Origin: Neopestalotiopsis rosae
Taxonomy: Eukaryota > Ascomycota > Sordariomycetes > Amphisphaeriales > Sporocadaceae
Direction: 5' to 3'
Assembly (NCBI GenBank): GCA_023078685.1
Contig: JALGAS010000008.1
Location: 2,728,001 to 2,792,000 of the forward strand
DNA length: 64,000 nucleotides
The stretch's first letter is position 1; the number at the start of each line of letters is the position of its first letter. The notes beneath the pieces were generated by a model that did not search any database, was not told the DNA's origin, and worked only from the letters and a program-made list of their open reading frames with translations. The translations under genes and the position numbers were made by a program. Below, piece by piece: positions 33,498 to 45,760 of this stretch.

Positions 33498-34587
33498 GGA
33501 AACACATATATCAGGCCAGGAAACAGGTCGCAAAATCGTCGTAGCTATCTTTATTTCTGTTTATGGCAGGAGTTGTGCAAGGAAAATAGTTGGAAGCCAC
33601 CCTATAGTGCGCTATCGTCTAGCCCGCACGAGGGAGTCACAGTATAGGTACCTTTACGCACCAAGCTAGGAAAGCGAAATAACATAACTCGCCCATGCAT
33701 TCGAGCAGATAACACAAAACTTTTAAATTCTACACTTTTGATCAATTACCCAATATCTGAACTGTGTTCAACTCAACATTAGCACCAAACCTCTCCCCAA
33801 CGAGAATGAAACAGTCAATGACAATGGTCTTAAAAATTCACTCGATTCTTTTCGACAGCAGGGGATGCGCACCGGCTATCAGTCTACCAGTATTCCCTCA
33901 CTTATCGATGCGGCAGCAGTTCAAGATTATGATGCAACCATTACAAATTCTTCTATATGCAGATCCATTCCTTTATTCAATTGATAACCCTCAGCCCTTC
34001 TGTTTTTGGCCCTATGGCGTGGTCCCCGGGGCTAAGCTTTGGTGTACTGGGCAGACATTGCTGGGCACCGTGTATACAGAACTATGAACCGCCCGCACCC
34101 CAATCATGGAGCGCGTTCCAGGAAACGAGGCGCAGCGGTCCGCTATAGCGCACAATCCGTCTAATAAAAGACGTTGCATACGGGGCACACAGTGGACACT
34201 TGTGAGCTAAAAAGCCCTAGAAAGTCGCCAGGGCCTAAATCCTTCCGAAGAAAGTGGATTTGGGTCACAAATAACTAGCCCCATGTGTTTAGTAGGTCCG
34301 TCCATCCGGCTTAGGTGCGCGATGCTGTGGAGAGCAGTGCCCCGGGAAATACTACATTGTACTAGCCAGCTTTCTGGGGGTGAGCCTCAAATAGAATCTT
34401 GATATTTCCTGTTTATTATGTCATCTCTTATCAATTCGGATACTACATCGCAAGTAAGCACTTGTGAATATTGTCACTGATTAGCTCACAACTGCTCTCC
34501 ATGATTTTCAAATGACTGGAAAGTTTTATCTTCTTCAGAGCGACACGACTAAACATCAAGGTGTAGAGGAAACAAAGTAAAGAAAAA
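33498..34587. other. intergenic upstream of P450 B
   Basis: About 1.1 kb. Open frames of up to 107 codons (33764-34087, +) carry no recognisable motif. No repeat or RNA gene seen. Confidence 0.5.
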
Positions 34588-36484
34588 ATGGATATCCTTA
34601 CACCATCACTCGATTTGCGGACTTGTTTGCTTCTGTTGATAGCACTCTCTATATTCCTCAGGTTCATATACAAATCCGAAGTAAATCGGTTGAAATGGAG
34701 CACATCGTTCATGATAGTGGGTGTCCAAGATGAGTGGTTTGCATGGTCCAGAGCAGCATGGCGCTCACTCTCAAGGTGCGGCGAGTGGGCTTCTGTTGGG
34801 TATACCAAGGTATGATGATGTCTTTCTCCCTATATCATCTATCAAAGTTTCCAGTGCAGAATTTCTAAACGACAATGTTGCTCTTCCTCTAGTGCATCAA
34901 GAAGAACTATTCCTATGTCATTCAGACCATGGATCGTGGCCCGATGCTGGTCGTACCGCCGTCCGAGATCAAGAACCTCTACAGTCTCCCCGACAATCGA
35001 CTGGATCAGTCCAACACTACATACGACTCGCTCCAGATCAACTATACGGTGCAGGATCTAGCCATTATTCGCAATGACTTCCATCTCGACGTTGTTCGCA
35101 ACCAGCTCACCCGCAATCTGGATAGCCTGACGGAAATCATGGTTACGGAGATTGACAATGGGTTTCGGCGGACCTTTGGGACTTGTACAACAACTTGGAA
35201 GGAACTGCCCGTCTGGCACACGTGCATGACTTTGGTCGCAGGGGCGGCGAATGGTGCGCTATGCGGAGCACCTCTTTGTAAGTCGAATCTGGTCTCGATT
35301 GCGCTGATCGATGCTCTTGGATCCTTTGCCTCGGACATACGGCTAATGTTAGTATTGAACGTAGGCCGAGATGAGGATTTCCTGGCCGCCATGAGAGATC
35401 ATGCCACCTGCGTATTTGGCGGTGCCATTGTCATCAATGCGGTTCCCGAAATAGTGAGACCGATTCTCGGCGCAGGCGTCAAGTTGGCCTGCTCGTATTA
35501 CTACAAGAAAGCCCTCAAGAAATGCCTACCAGTAGTGAGGGATCGGGTCGAGCTGACGAACCGAGTGGTGAGTGGGCAAGCTTCCAAGGTGGAACTTCCG
35601 GTATGTAATGAGAGAGTCTCTTATGCCGAGATGGAATCGTATGTCAAACCCCGACAGCGACTGACTTTGTGCAACAGGAAGATGGATTACAGTGGCTCAT
35701 ATACGAAGCCTTCAAGAAGCCCAACCCCGACGAGCGCAATCCCGTCCGTCTGACCGAGCGACTCCTCTTCTTGAACGACGTTTCCATGCACACTACCAGC
35801 TACTCCGTGTCCAACGTAATTGTGAATCTATTCAGTTCAGATCCATCTCTCGGCTACGTGGAAACACTGCGGGAAGAGTGCCGGCGTGTACTTGCTCAGA
35901 ACAATGGTGTCTGGACGCGAAAAGCCGTGCAGCAGCTAAGGTTGATGGACTCGGCCATACGAGAATCGCTTCGAGTCTCCTCCTTTAGTTCGGTGGGGCT
36001 ACCAAGGACCGTATGTTCAACTCAGTTCGCAATTGGAAATGTTTCATGCTAATTTGAGGTACAGGTATACGATCCCGAAGGCTTGTCAATTGCACATGGC
36101 TCCTCGCGAGTCACCATTCCCAGAGGGACGATCATTGCCCTACCGATGGACGACGTTCACAAGGACGAAAGCATTTACCACGATGCTCACAGCTATCAGC
36201 CATGGCGTTTCGTGGTACCCGAAGAAGGAGAGTCCATTCCCGCAAATGGCAAAAATGTTGGGAAACAAACAGTGACTCTCGACGAGAACTTTCTCGGGTT
36301 CGGCTGTGGGAAGCATGCATGCCCTGGCCGATTCTTCGCGGTCCATGAGATGAAGCTTGTCCTGGCTCACTTATTGCTCAACTACGAAGTGGGGCGAATT
36401 CCTACTAGGCCAGTTTCGAGTGATTTCATCTGGATGAAGCTATACACATATAATTTCAAGATCAAAGTCCGGAGGATTGCGTAG
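34588..36484 (+). CDS. cytochrome P450 monooxygenase (B), five exons
   Basis: Exons 34588-34809, 34893-35277, 35365-35600, 35678-36010 and 36065-36484 give 531 aa. The N-terminal anchor is CLLLLIALSIFLRFIY. PMLVVPPSEIKNLYSLPD marks the early beta region. The I-helix region reads NDVSMHTTSYSVSNV, the ExxR helix AIRESLRVSSF, and the heme loop GFGCGKHACPGRFFA with Cys at about residue 478. This pattern fits fungal P450s of the ent-kaurene-oxidase/ergot/indole-diterpene-like group. The substrate is unknown. It belongs to the same broad class as P450 A at 22.9-25.2 kb but has a different intron layout and diverged sequence, so it is not a recent duplicate. It ends the tailoring run. Confidence 0.92.
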
Positions 36485-37365
36485 CTCCATAGTGGACAAG
36501 CGTCATTCATATTCTGGTACTCAGATCTGAATCGCGTACTTCACCATCTGGCAGATGCTTGCTTCACGCGGGAACACAACTTTCCAAGAGGCTTAGGTGC
36601 GCCCACTCAGTGGCTTTCTATCGATATAGTCGCTTTTGGAAGCTGCCGATCGATCTAGCCATCATCTCTCAATCCGCGAAATTCTCTGCGCAACTCACAA
36701 ATCGAAACGACATAGACAGTCATCTTGTTGTGCCGTTCTTGGCCAGAGGATTGTAAGTTACTTGATGAATCTGTTTACAAAGCGGAAGACTGATAAAGCT
36801 GATTCAGAGCCATGACCGCTGAAATAATCATCCTCATTATCCTCTTTGAATTTGTCCAAGTAGGACAACGCTCGAGAAGCGACACAAAGTGGCAGTCAAT
36901 GATATCTTGGGCCCGGAAAAGGGGATGGCTGTAGGACTTCTGTCTCAGCCGCGATAAGCCAGTCTAGTGGCTATGGCAATAATGGATGCGATGCCCCCTA
37001 TACAGAAGTGACATGGGGACTCTCGAATTCTGGCTGCTGCTTCCTACCGATGCACAAGCATGGCGGATCAATGTCTATTCCAGTGGACTATACAGTTCCA
37101 GGCTCTGAAGGGTTGTAGATCGTGAATATCAATACAGAAACTTTAGGCAAGTTTTCAGCGGTTCCTCTCTGTGCACCGTGTAATCTCCATCTACCGGGGA
37201 AAATTGTGATTCGACTCATTCCTCTTTTTCCTCTCCTCCTATGGCAGTTTTTCGGAACCTTGAGCAGTCATCAAAGCAAAGCTGCGGTCGCATGAACATA
37301 TGAGCCACAAGATATTGCCAGCTCGCATCATGACATATCCGCCCTTTGGCACGAGTCATCTAATC
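36485..37365. other. convergent intergenic region
   Basis: Tail-to-tail spacer between P450 B and the small secreted protein. No recognisable gene, repeat or RNA. Confidence 0.5.
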
Positions 37366-38367
37366 TTAGGATTGTCCATATGCAATCGAAGTCTCCGGAA
37401 CTTGGAGCGTGGTAAAGTTCCATGTCTTTCCATTGTCCGAGGTTGACATTTGCCCACCGGTGGCACCGTACTCCCAGCTTCCAGTGTGTTGAAAGCTCTC
37501 ATCGGCCTCGCTGAGGACAATGGATATGTCTTCCCATGCTGTCAAATTTGTTAGTCTCGTGCTTCACCCCCTTCTTTGGCTCGGCCTCGGGCAATCGCCT
37601 CCGCTTCAACTTACAATGCGCTGGAGCATCCGGACAAGTACCATCTGCGCACTCAATGGAAATATAGAAGATCATGCCTTTCTGTCCCTTGCCCGTATAA
37701 ATGTTAGATCAAGACGACTCGCTGTGGGAACCCCTGCCTCGATGCTTCGTCACTTACTAGTTGAGACGGTAGATTCGAGCTGACCATCAATGTAGACGGA
37801 CTGGTCCCATTTCTGTGTCTGCGCATTCAAGACATCTATAGACAGATTAGTATCGAAAAGTCACGACAAAAGATTTTATATGCTGATACGTACAATGCGT
37901 TGTAACGCGAGAGCCAGCAGCTGCGGCAACGGTTGCACCGACGGTAGGGTTGGAGCCTAGCCAATAATATCAGTCTGAGTCCCCAATTCACAGAGTCATT
38001 TAGATACGTACCGACGAGAGTGTAGGCAAAGTTACACCAGTTGTTTCCAAGATTGTCGCAGTAAGGACTATCTCATTCTCGTAAGTTTGCATCCTTTTCA
38101 GAATCCGTGTTCATTGGATTGACTGGCAGCGCACCTTTGCTTGGCGTTCTCTGTGACTCCCTGGAGGAAATCCTGCTGGTCCATCAAAATGGCACTCCAC
38201 AGGGCGAGATCCCCATTGGGCGTGGGGACCTTGGGTAATACCAGCGTTGCGATGGCTTCCTTAATGTATGCATTGCCACTGGTCTGGAGGGTGATAAAGT
38301 CCTTGTTGGCCTGAGCCCGGCTGACCAACGTCGCGAATATTCCAGCTGCTGTATAGAAGTTCTTCAT
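37366..38367 (-). CDS. small secreted protein of unknown function, with non-AG acceptor in intron 4
   Basis: Six exons give about 226 aa: 38367-38135, 38067-38012, 37956-37894, 37835-37758, 37692-37615, 37538-37366. The signal peptide is MKNFYTAAGIFATLVSRAQA. The mature protein contains YCDNLGNNWCNF, WDQSVYIDG, GMIFYISIECADGTC and HTGSWEYGATGGQMSTSD, with four or more Cys that could pair. From memory it belongs to a family of uncharacterised fungal secreted proteins; I cannot assign a fold or activity. Intron 4 has a perfect GTAAGT donor and CTAAC branch, but the position that restores frame (VSTS-KGQKG) ends in GG at 37694-37693, not AG. The nearby real AG (ending 37688) breaks the frame. 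The gene may be mis-spliced or broken in this strain. Confidence 0.75.
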
Positions 38368-41091
38368 ATTGACAAATTCACCTTTGCAAAACAGGGAATA
38401 CTGGGGAAATGGTGTTAACTAGTTGCGAAAAGGAACGCAGTGATTAGTCTACTCTGGGAACGCAAGATGTGTAGATCTTCAACAAGTGCCTGGAGAGCCA
38501 TGGTATTTAATTCCTACTTCTCACGATAGCATCGTACTGTTACAAAAACATTTCAATGGTGATGCAACCTTAATTCGAAACAAATGTCCGCCCTGCTCTG
38601 ATATATTGGATTTAGCAGAGGCCCACTGCGACCAGAGCCAGTGCCGACCCCGCTAGCTAACGTTGAGTCTAGCAAAGCAGCACGATCTGCCCACTTTTGC
38701 AATCTATAGCGGAACTAGATCGATCCGTGATACTAATTGAAAACACCCAATTGGTCCCCAGGTTCTAATTTCCATCGATATAACCAACACAGCGGCTCGG
38801 GAGTGACCGTCAGTGGAAGCTTACCTTCCGCTTTGGTTCACTCGGGAAAGAGAACCACCCCTTTGGCTCCGTTGGGCTAACCTTCGCTGTCTTACAGGGG
38901 ACCGACCCAGCGCAGAGGAACCGTGCGGACCGATCAGTCTGACCAATATTAATCAGCCCAACCACGGCTGAGTTTATGGAGATGTGCCTTTTTTTTGTCC
39001 TTTGCTGAGCCTTGCTCATCGTGATATTCTTAACTCAGCAACCTGAATTATCAAAGCGCGTCACAAGTTCGCCTCGAAAGACACGTCAGCGTCGGCGGAA
39101 GCGTATTGCAATTATTGCTCGGCGGCTTCAAGAAACATGCACCACGAGCACTAGTCCAGACATTTGCATATTGACCATGGATAACGTCAACTTAATGAGT
39201 ACCTACAATGAGCAACTTTGGACGTGGCATACGAATTTCAATGATCGTTAGAGGCTTTTTCTTTCTACTTTTTGGTCGCCAAAAACATGCTTTTGTCGCA
39301 CAGATACAGGAAGATCTCTGGTCAAGGGCGTGAACTTCTGTTTCACGGTAATCTCAAGACCTGGAGCAGCACAGATCTATCACCAGGATCCCAGTATATG
39401 GTGCACTCCGGTGATTCTCAGCCGAAGAGCCACGACTTGCCTCAAGTGGCGTTTGAAAACCAAGTCTTCTGTATGACGCTGCCGGATCTCAAATGCCTTT
39501 GTTAGCACTTCTAATCAGCAGTAGTTGTCGGGTGCTTCTGTACCCCGTGAACAAGGCTGTAAGGCACTCAATTGCGGTCGCACACACACAATACAGACTG
39601 GCCGCATCTGGCGAAGCGTGACTGTGTCGGTACGCCCCATCCAACGTGACTCATCCAATAAATATATGACTCTCTAAATGCGAATGTGCAGTCTGCTTTC
39701 GTCAGTTACCCTTCGGTCTTCGTTGTAATTCATAGTTGGCTCTGCGGCGTTAAGCCACTGCGGTATGTCTGGCAACACTTGGGAAGATTGTGTTATCTAT
39801 GAGTCGGCTCCATGACTTCCTGCGACAAAGGTAAATAAATGCTGCACTGGCTCTGGTCATGTGCCCGGCAAAGTCATCTAAACATGATTCGTGCCCCCTT
39901 CATGCCCAACCGGCAGTGTGCAGTTCAGGGATACCCCAAAATGCTTCTTCATTTGTGGTGTCGGTGCCTATACTGCAGCCATAGCATTAACAGCCTGCTA
40001 CGTATGTACTAGTGTTAGGAGCTCGTTGTGGCAGAAGCGTTGGCATGAGTTGTTAGCGGCACTCATTTCGAGCCTTGCGCAAATACTGCTTTTGTGTTCC
40101 TTATTTTTTTTTTCTTCCCTCCTATGAGCTTTCGTTTTAGTGCACATTCAACTATGTGCACTAGGATATACAGCATTTAGTATGCTCTGCTGTGGTTAGA
40201 GGCGGTACTGCACAGCAATCTCCGCTCAGCCCTGTATCTGTGCTTTAGTTTAGAGACATCGTGAAACAAACTGATGTTTTTCAAGGCTCTGATCCGCTGG
40301 GAAACCACCACCAATCTCCCGACAAAGCTTGCCACCAAATCTCCCTGGAATGCACTTGTTGATTGAAAGCACGTTTTCGAGCACAATTTCGGGGGTCAAT
40401 GATTGTCAAATGTATACATGGGTGGACAAGTGCCCCGATTATTCCTGGATTTGGTCCCGGGACCGTATAGCGGACCATTAGGCAACCAACAGTACAGTAC
40501 AGGTCCGTAATAAGTCAAGTGTGAGGAGCATGCAGCGCTGTTGAAGCGTGCCGATCGCTAGCGCCATTTTGCATCCAGCTAGCCACCTTCAACACAGGCT
40601 CCAGTCGGGCGTTGAACAAGCAGCAGTTGAAAATCTTATCTAATTAGCCAGAGGTGTAAATATGTTTCGGTGAGACCCTGCCTCGCCTATGTATCTGGTC
40701 GCCTACATTTCCATGGTTCTGGATCCATCATTTGATACATAAGAGATTCCTGAGCATTGCCATTGGATCGGCTGTGTTACGCTCGGTTATCTCTACGCAG
40801 AAGAGCAGACTCACGCCGTACACGTGGACGAATGAGACCTTGGATTGGTCAACTTCCCCAAATGCACCGTAGTGACCTGAGATCCTGGTCGATTCCTACA
40901 GCCTTATTCTTTTGTAAGGCTCCGACAATTGATTGTCAGCCAAATCTTAGTTGGGGTGCGAAAATTTCCAAGAGATGTCATCAGATGTCCTATATCTATA
41001 GCGCCTTAAATAATTCGTTTGTACGTAATAGCAACTACTTTGTTACTCCATTCTACTTCACTAGTCACTTGCTTAAGTCTGTGCAGCCATA
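38368..41091. other. long intergenic region
   Basis: About 2.7 kb between the secreted-protein gene (-) and HET gene 3 (+), the longest gene-free stretch. Frames of up to 111 codons (e.g. 40757-41092, +) show no homology I recognise. A poly-T tract lies near 40108-40118. No LTR or terminal inverted repeat found by eye. Confidence 0.5.
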
Positions 41092-43029
41092 ATGGCTTAC
41101 GAATACTCTCCTTTGCCAAAAGGCGAATTTACCAGACTTCTTGTCATCGAGCCCGCTGCGTTCGATGATGACATTGTCCTGAGTTTAAGTACAGTGTCTC
41201 TCCAAACTTCTTGTCCACCCTACTACGAAGCGCTATCATACGTATGGGGCTTGGCGGAAGATCCACGACTCGTTCACTTCAGACATGGGGATGGTACATA
41301 TGGTCATCATTTTGTAACGAAGAACTTGGAAATAGCTATGCGACATCTTCGTTTACGTGAAAAGTCCCGTGTTTTATGGATAGATGCTCTTTGTATAAAT
41401 CAAGGAGATAATGAAGAAAAGGGGGTTTGTGTCGCAATGATGAGTCGCATATATCGCCTTGCAGCACAGGTGGTAGTGTGGCTAGGGCCAGAGTATCAAG
41501 AAGAGCACAGCATTAGTGCCATGTCTCTAATGAACCATTTTGGTTCTCAGATCACGATTAACTTTTCAACCTATACTATGGAGCCTGCTCACGGCGCAGC
41601 CGACCAGAATCTCGGCGATCGAAGCAAAGTGCTCGCGATATCGGAGGACGACATGTTGTCGATACATCTGCTTCTATGCAGACCGTATTTCGATAGATTA
41701 TGGATCCGGCAGGAGGTTTTCTTGGTTGCTCCAGAAAAGGCCGTTGTCACGTGTGGGCATCATCAAATCCCATGGTTATCCTTTCGCACTGCGTTGACGG
41801 CTGTTTTCATGAAACCATTGAATCCAGAACTTCCCCTGCAACTTCGCCGTAACATCCGGACACGACTTGGAATCATCGGAGGAATGATATTTCAGCGTTC
41901 GAATGTGTCTTTGATCAATCTGCGGCGCTACTTTAACGAAGCTTTGTGCAGCGACCCACGAGACCGAATATATGCCGTATTAGACCTATTGGACAACAAA
42001 GAGAAACAACTGACCATAAAGCCTGATTACAACCAGCCAAAGGCCAAGGTTTACATGGATGTCGCCCTGCAGCATATGCGCTACTTCGGCGGATGCGACA
42101 TCGTCCGTGAATGCCAATATCACGAAGATTTGCTGGGGCCATCTTGGGTTCCAGATTGGGCAACACGTTCCGATGTGCTGGACTTGATCAGATCAACTCT
42201 GGCGTCGTCTCAAGTCTTTTCTAATGCGCAGATCATAGGGGAAGAAACACTACAGATTGCCGGTGTGGAGGTCGCCAGACTGGAACACATCAGTCCTCAG
42301 CTCCCAGGTGTTTCAACCAACTGGAACGAACCTGAAGCGTTGATCGAAATACTTCGAGACACCATATATAATGGTATCAGTCTAGAAGATCCATATCCTT
42401 GTGGAGGTACCGTGGGCGCTGCATGGGCTGCCGCTCTCATAGCCAATGGATACGACACGATAGAAATGCCAAACAATGCCGGCAGGCCCACGAGTCAACA
42501 AGGGGAATTGTTTGTTGCAAATCTTGCTTCGAAAACGTTCAATATTGACCACCGTCTGACTGATGAACTCTACGTAAGAACGGTGATCGAGTATATCAGC
42601 AGTCGGCGTGTATTCCGCGGTGCAAATGGCCTGGTTGGTATTTGTCCGGGTGTGGCTGAACTTGGAGATCGAGTTTGCATCTTGATTGGCTGCCTCTCAC
42701 CAATGATTCTTCGTCCACAATCTGATGAAAGTTCAACTTTTAAGATCATCGGAGAATGCTACGTCCATGGATATTCCTACGGAGAAGCCTTGCTTGGTTC
42801 TCTGCCGCCAGGCATTCGTCCAGTCTTCAGCAGGACCGACAGTTCCTGGAAATTTCAAACCGATCATACTGGAGAGCTTCTGCTGCATGATCCACGTTTA
42901 GAACCTCTGGGCTTTCATGACATGGACTTTGCACAGCGGCTCGGAGATGGAAGTAGAATTAGGCACAAGATCGAGCCCGACCTCATCAGAAAGAGAGGCG
43001 TGCCAGTGGTAGATTTCCATATTTCGTAA
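41092..43029 (+). CDS. HET-domain protein 3
   Basis: Single-exon gene, 645 aa. The HET domain covers residues ~40-210: YYEALSYVWGLAED, VLWIDALCINQGDNEEK, VVVWLGPEY and DRLWIRQEVF. The conserved DPRDRIYAVLDLL segment follows. The C-terminal region has the usual RVFRGANGLVGICPG and GDRVCILIGC blocks with ECYVHGYSYGEAL near the end, so the architecture is complete. Presumed role is programmed cell death in non-self recognition. It is convergent with the amidase (170 bp apart) and one gene from the NACHT-ankyrin receptor, so an effector-receptor relationship is possible but unproven. Confidence 0.93.
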   Translation: MAYEYSPLPKGEFTRLLVIEPAAFDDDIVLSLSTVSLQTSCPPYYEALSYVWGLAEDPRLVHFRHGDGTYGHHFVTKNLEIAMRHLRLREKSRVLWIDALCINQGDNEEKGVCVAMMSRIYRLAAQVVVWLGPEYQEEHSISAMSLMNHFGSQITINFSTYTMEPAHGAADQNLGDRSKVLAISEDDMLSIHLLLCRPYFDRLWIRQEVFLVAPEKAVVTCGHHQIPWLSFRTALTAVFMKPLNPELPLQLRRNIRTRLGIIGGMIFQRSNVSLINLRRYFNEALCSDPRDRIYAVLDLLDNKEKQLTIKPDYNQPKAKVYMDVALQHMRYFGGCDIVRECQYHEDLLGPSWVPDWATRSDVLDLIRSTLASSQVFSNAQIIGEETLQIAGVEVARLEHISPQLPGVSTNWNEPEALIEILRDTIYNGISLEDPYPCGGTVGAAWAAALIANGYDTIEMPNNAGRPTSQQGELFVANLASKTFNIDHRLTDELYVRTVIEYISSRRVFRGANGLVGICPGVAELGDRVCILIGCLSPMILRPQSDESSTFKIIGECYVHGYSYGEALLGSLPPGIRPVFSRTDSSWKFQTDHTGELLLHDPRLEPLGFHDMDFAQRLGDGSRIRHKIEPDLIRKRGVPVVDFHIS

Positions 43030-43198
43030 GTCACATGTGTTACGACACATGAATCTTGGGTCACTTTCTGGACGGGACTTCTATTTCAATTCATACTAGC
43101 AGAGATGGGAGAATTATGAGACGACTACTTCATTTAAGTCGGTGAAATGCCTGCACCATGAAGTAGATTATACGCGATGTTGGAAATTCTTGGGCGTA

Positions 43199-45088
43199 TC
43201 AAAACATGCGAGACCCACAGTTTACTGGCTGGGTTATCCCAGCCGACTCCAGCTCATTTAGGAGGCCCAAGAGCTCCAGGTCCATGCCTCGTGGCACGAG
43301 CAGCGAAACCGATACTGGCAAGCGTTCTTGAGATCCTGTGAACCTAGAGGTGAATTCGACCTCACCAATGGGGACGGTTATATCTGGACAGCCTGAAATA
43401 TAGCTAATAGAATACACCGAGAACTTGCGTGACGTCGTCTGACTTTTCGTAGGCTTGCAAACTTCATCTCTGTACTGTGGCTGTCCCGTAGATTGTGGGT
43501 AGATCAGCAAGGGAATTTCCTGCGGTTCTCCCGAATTGAGTAGAACGGACTTATTCAGCCACTTCGCAACTTGATGAAACATTGCAATTGAAGAGTCCAA
43601 CTTCTCAGTGGAAAGCGATGCGCCAGACTCGAGCCGCGCTTTTGTTACGGCTTCAATGAAGGGCTCCCGCCCGTATGTCGATATATAATGTTGCCGGAAA
43701 GGATCGACGACATCACGCCACATTGTCCCATACACAATATCATTGTAGATGCTGCCAGTAGCTTCGAGCAAATCGCTTGAAGTGCCGTGCGGATGAGTTT
43801 CAGTCCAGAGGTCAAATATAGAGACAGGCGTTCGAACGCATCCTAGGTAATCTTCCAGGCGTGCGAGGAATTTACCCATGATCTTCTGTGCTGGTGTTCC
43901 GAAACTATCTCTGCAAGAAGGGAAGAACACAGGGGACATTCCCGGATCCTCTGTGCTTGGCATGACAGCATACATCAGTTTGAATCGTTTGCTTGTCGTG
44001 GCATCGCTTCTTGAAAAGTGAGAATCTGGGTTCGGATGTTTTGGCCAATCACCTAGCACAGGAGTGACAAGCTCGGCCATCTTCGCAGAGCGAGTGAAAA
44101 TCCCAACCGTGTCCATGAGGGCTGTACAAACGAGTCCAGCGCTTTGCACAGAGCCCAAGGAGGGTCTGACTCCATATAGGCCATTGACTCCTGCGGGGTG
44201 TCTGATTGAGCCGCCTGTGTCAGTCCCAACAGTGAAATCCAGCCAGTTGTAACTCGCACATGCCGAAGCAGAGCCGGAGCTTGACGCTGAGGGCTTCTGA
44301 AAACCGTCGCCTCTAGGATTTGTTGGTGTGACTTCCTCTAATCGTTCAAGTGGGTCTTGGCCGTCACACCATTGACAGCATCTCAATTTGCCGACCAATA
44401 TTGCACCCGCCAGGACAAGTTTTTGAACACACAGAGCTGTGGCTTCTTTGGCAGAATACAAGTCGCGATAGCATTTACTTCCAATCCCTGTTGGAAGGCC
44501 AGCCACATCGATGGCATCTTTGACACCAAAACGTAGCCCTGCCAACGGCTTTTCTGGCGGCGAGCCTCTACTGTAAAGCCGCGATGGTATTGGTACTAAA
44601 TCAGTCGATAGATACCACTGGTATCCAGAGTCCCGAGCTCGGAGGGTCCCTCCAACAAATGCGTCGCTGGTATCTTTGAATAGTCTGTACACACTAAAAA
44701 CCCGTCCTGAGCAGGATTGAATGACATATGGACCAATCGGAACGTCGACATCATCAGCAATGCGGTACACCTGCGCTTGGCCTACGTCCAGAGGCTTCGA
44801 GCGAGAATGCGGAATAATCAGTGCTGCCACAACCACTTAGCACTGGCTTAGCTTAAGAAACTGGATGCGGATGCTACCTGTCAAGAAGTCTTCGCTCCAG
44901 ACATCGTCTTCGCCAAAAGATGAAAATTCGACACTTTGATCAACTAGTGTTGCCGGGATATACTCCAGAACATTATTTATGGGCTCAAGTATAAGCTGCG
45001 TCTTGGTGAGCAGGTAAGGCTTAGCCTTTAAAGTGATCGTAATCATGCAATCGGTCGCCTGACTGATATCATGTTGAGGCTCCGACAT
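43199..45088 (-). CDS. amidase-signature family protein (Arp1-like N-terminus)
   Basis: Exons 45088-44878 and 44823-43199 give 611 aa. The intron (54 nt; 42 nt if acceptor CTAAG at 44836 is used) is a multiple of three but contains an in-frame TAA, so splicing is needed. The amidase core has the Ser-cis-Ser-Lys triad: Lys in RFGVKDAIDVAG, cis-Ser in PSASSSGSASA and nucleophile Ser in GTDTGGSIRHPAG. The N-terminal ~130 residues (EDDVWSEDF, GPYVIQ, FSVYRLF) match the extra domain of fungal scytalone-dehydratase-like Arp1/amidase proteins. It hydrolyses an amide or ester bond; the substrate is unknown. It is intracellular. Convergent with HET 3, and its start faces the NLR 3' end. Confidence 0.88.
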
Positions 45089-45760
45089 TGCATCCAAGAG
45101 TACCTCACGGATCTGAGCTGTATTTCAAAGGGGCAGGAACCGTGGTACGCATGATGGAACACGACGTCAGCTTTTGTACTACCTCTTTACCATTCGAATA
45201 CACCAGCCCCTCACCTGCAGTTGTTGCCACATGCCAAGGAAGCAGCAGCTGGCATCCTCTTGGACTACATGCATAATGCATAGTGCCCCGCTTCGACTTC
45301 AGGATATGGTTGTTCATTTGTTGATCTGTATCTGTCTCGAACGCGCTGCTCAGCTTTGCGCCACACCTCCCGGGGCGGGGGCGTAGTTGTTTATAAAATT
45401 TGGGGAAGAAAATGAACTGGGCCCAGATGAAGATACTTCTACTAGCACCTTAGACTAGCGAGATGTCGCGAATTGGCAATTTTTGCATGACAAGCACTGG
45501 TCTAACTTAGATACTTCCGTAAAGCCTATAGACAACGTCAACTCTAGTTATTCGGCGGTGAGGAGCACTACTGGCATTTTTACGTGCATTCAAGGTACCT
45601 AGCTAGAAACCGGTGATATATTTTATAGTAGGATGATTCAAGCCTTTCGCACAGCTGATGAAATCGCAGAAGCGGGACATCGATTAATTAATTGTTGGCT
45701 TCTCGATACATATATACCTACCTAGGTAGGTAGTGTTGAGGAAGTACTAAATCGTGTCGC
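45089..45760. other. intergenic between amidase and NLR
   Basis: About 0.67 kb. Contains an 18-bp perfect palindrome near the NLR stop (45715-45732). No gene recognised. Confidence 0.5.
45715..45732. repeat. 18-bp perfect palindrome
   Basis: TACCTACCTAGGTAGGTA is identical to its reverse complement. It lies about 30 bp past the NLR stop codon. A related 12-bp palindrome GTACCTAGGTAC is at 49875-49886. Function unknown; could be a hairpin or a dispersed simple repeat. Confidence 0.7.

Noticed and set aside
38368..41091. Possible transposon in the longest gene-free stretch
   Set aside because: No terminal repeats, transposase motifs or target duplications seen by eye.
44836..44877. Amidase split into two genes by an in-frame TAA
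   Set aside because: A 54-nt (or 42-nt) intron with GTAGCA donor and CTAAG branch removes the TAA and restores the family N-terminus, so this is one spliced gene.
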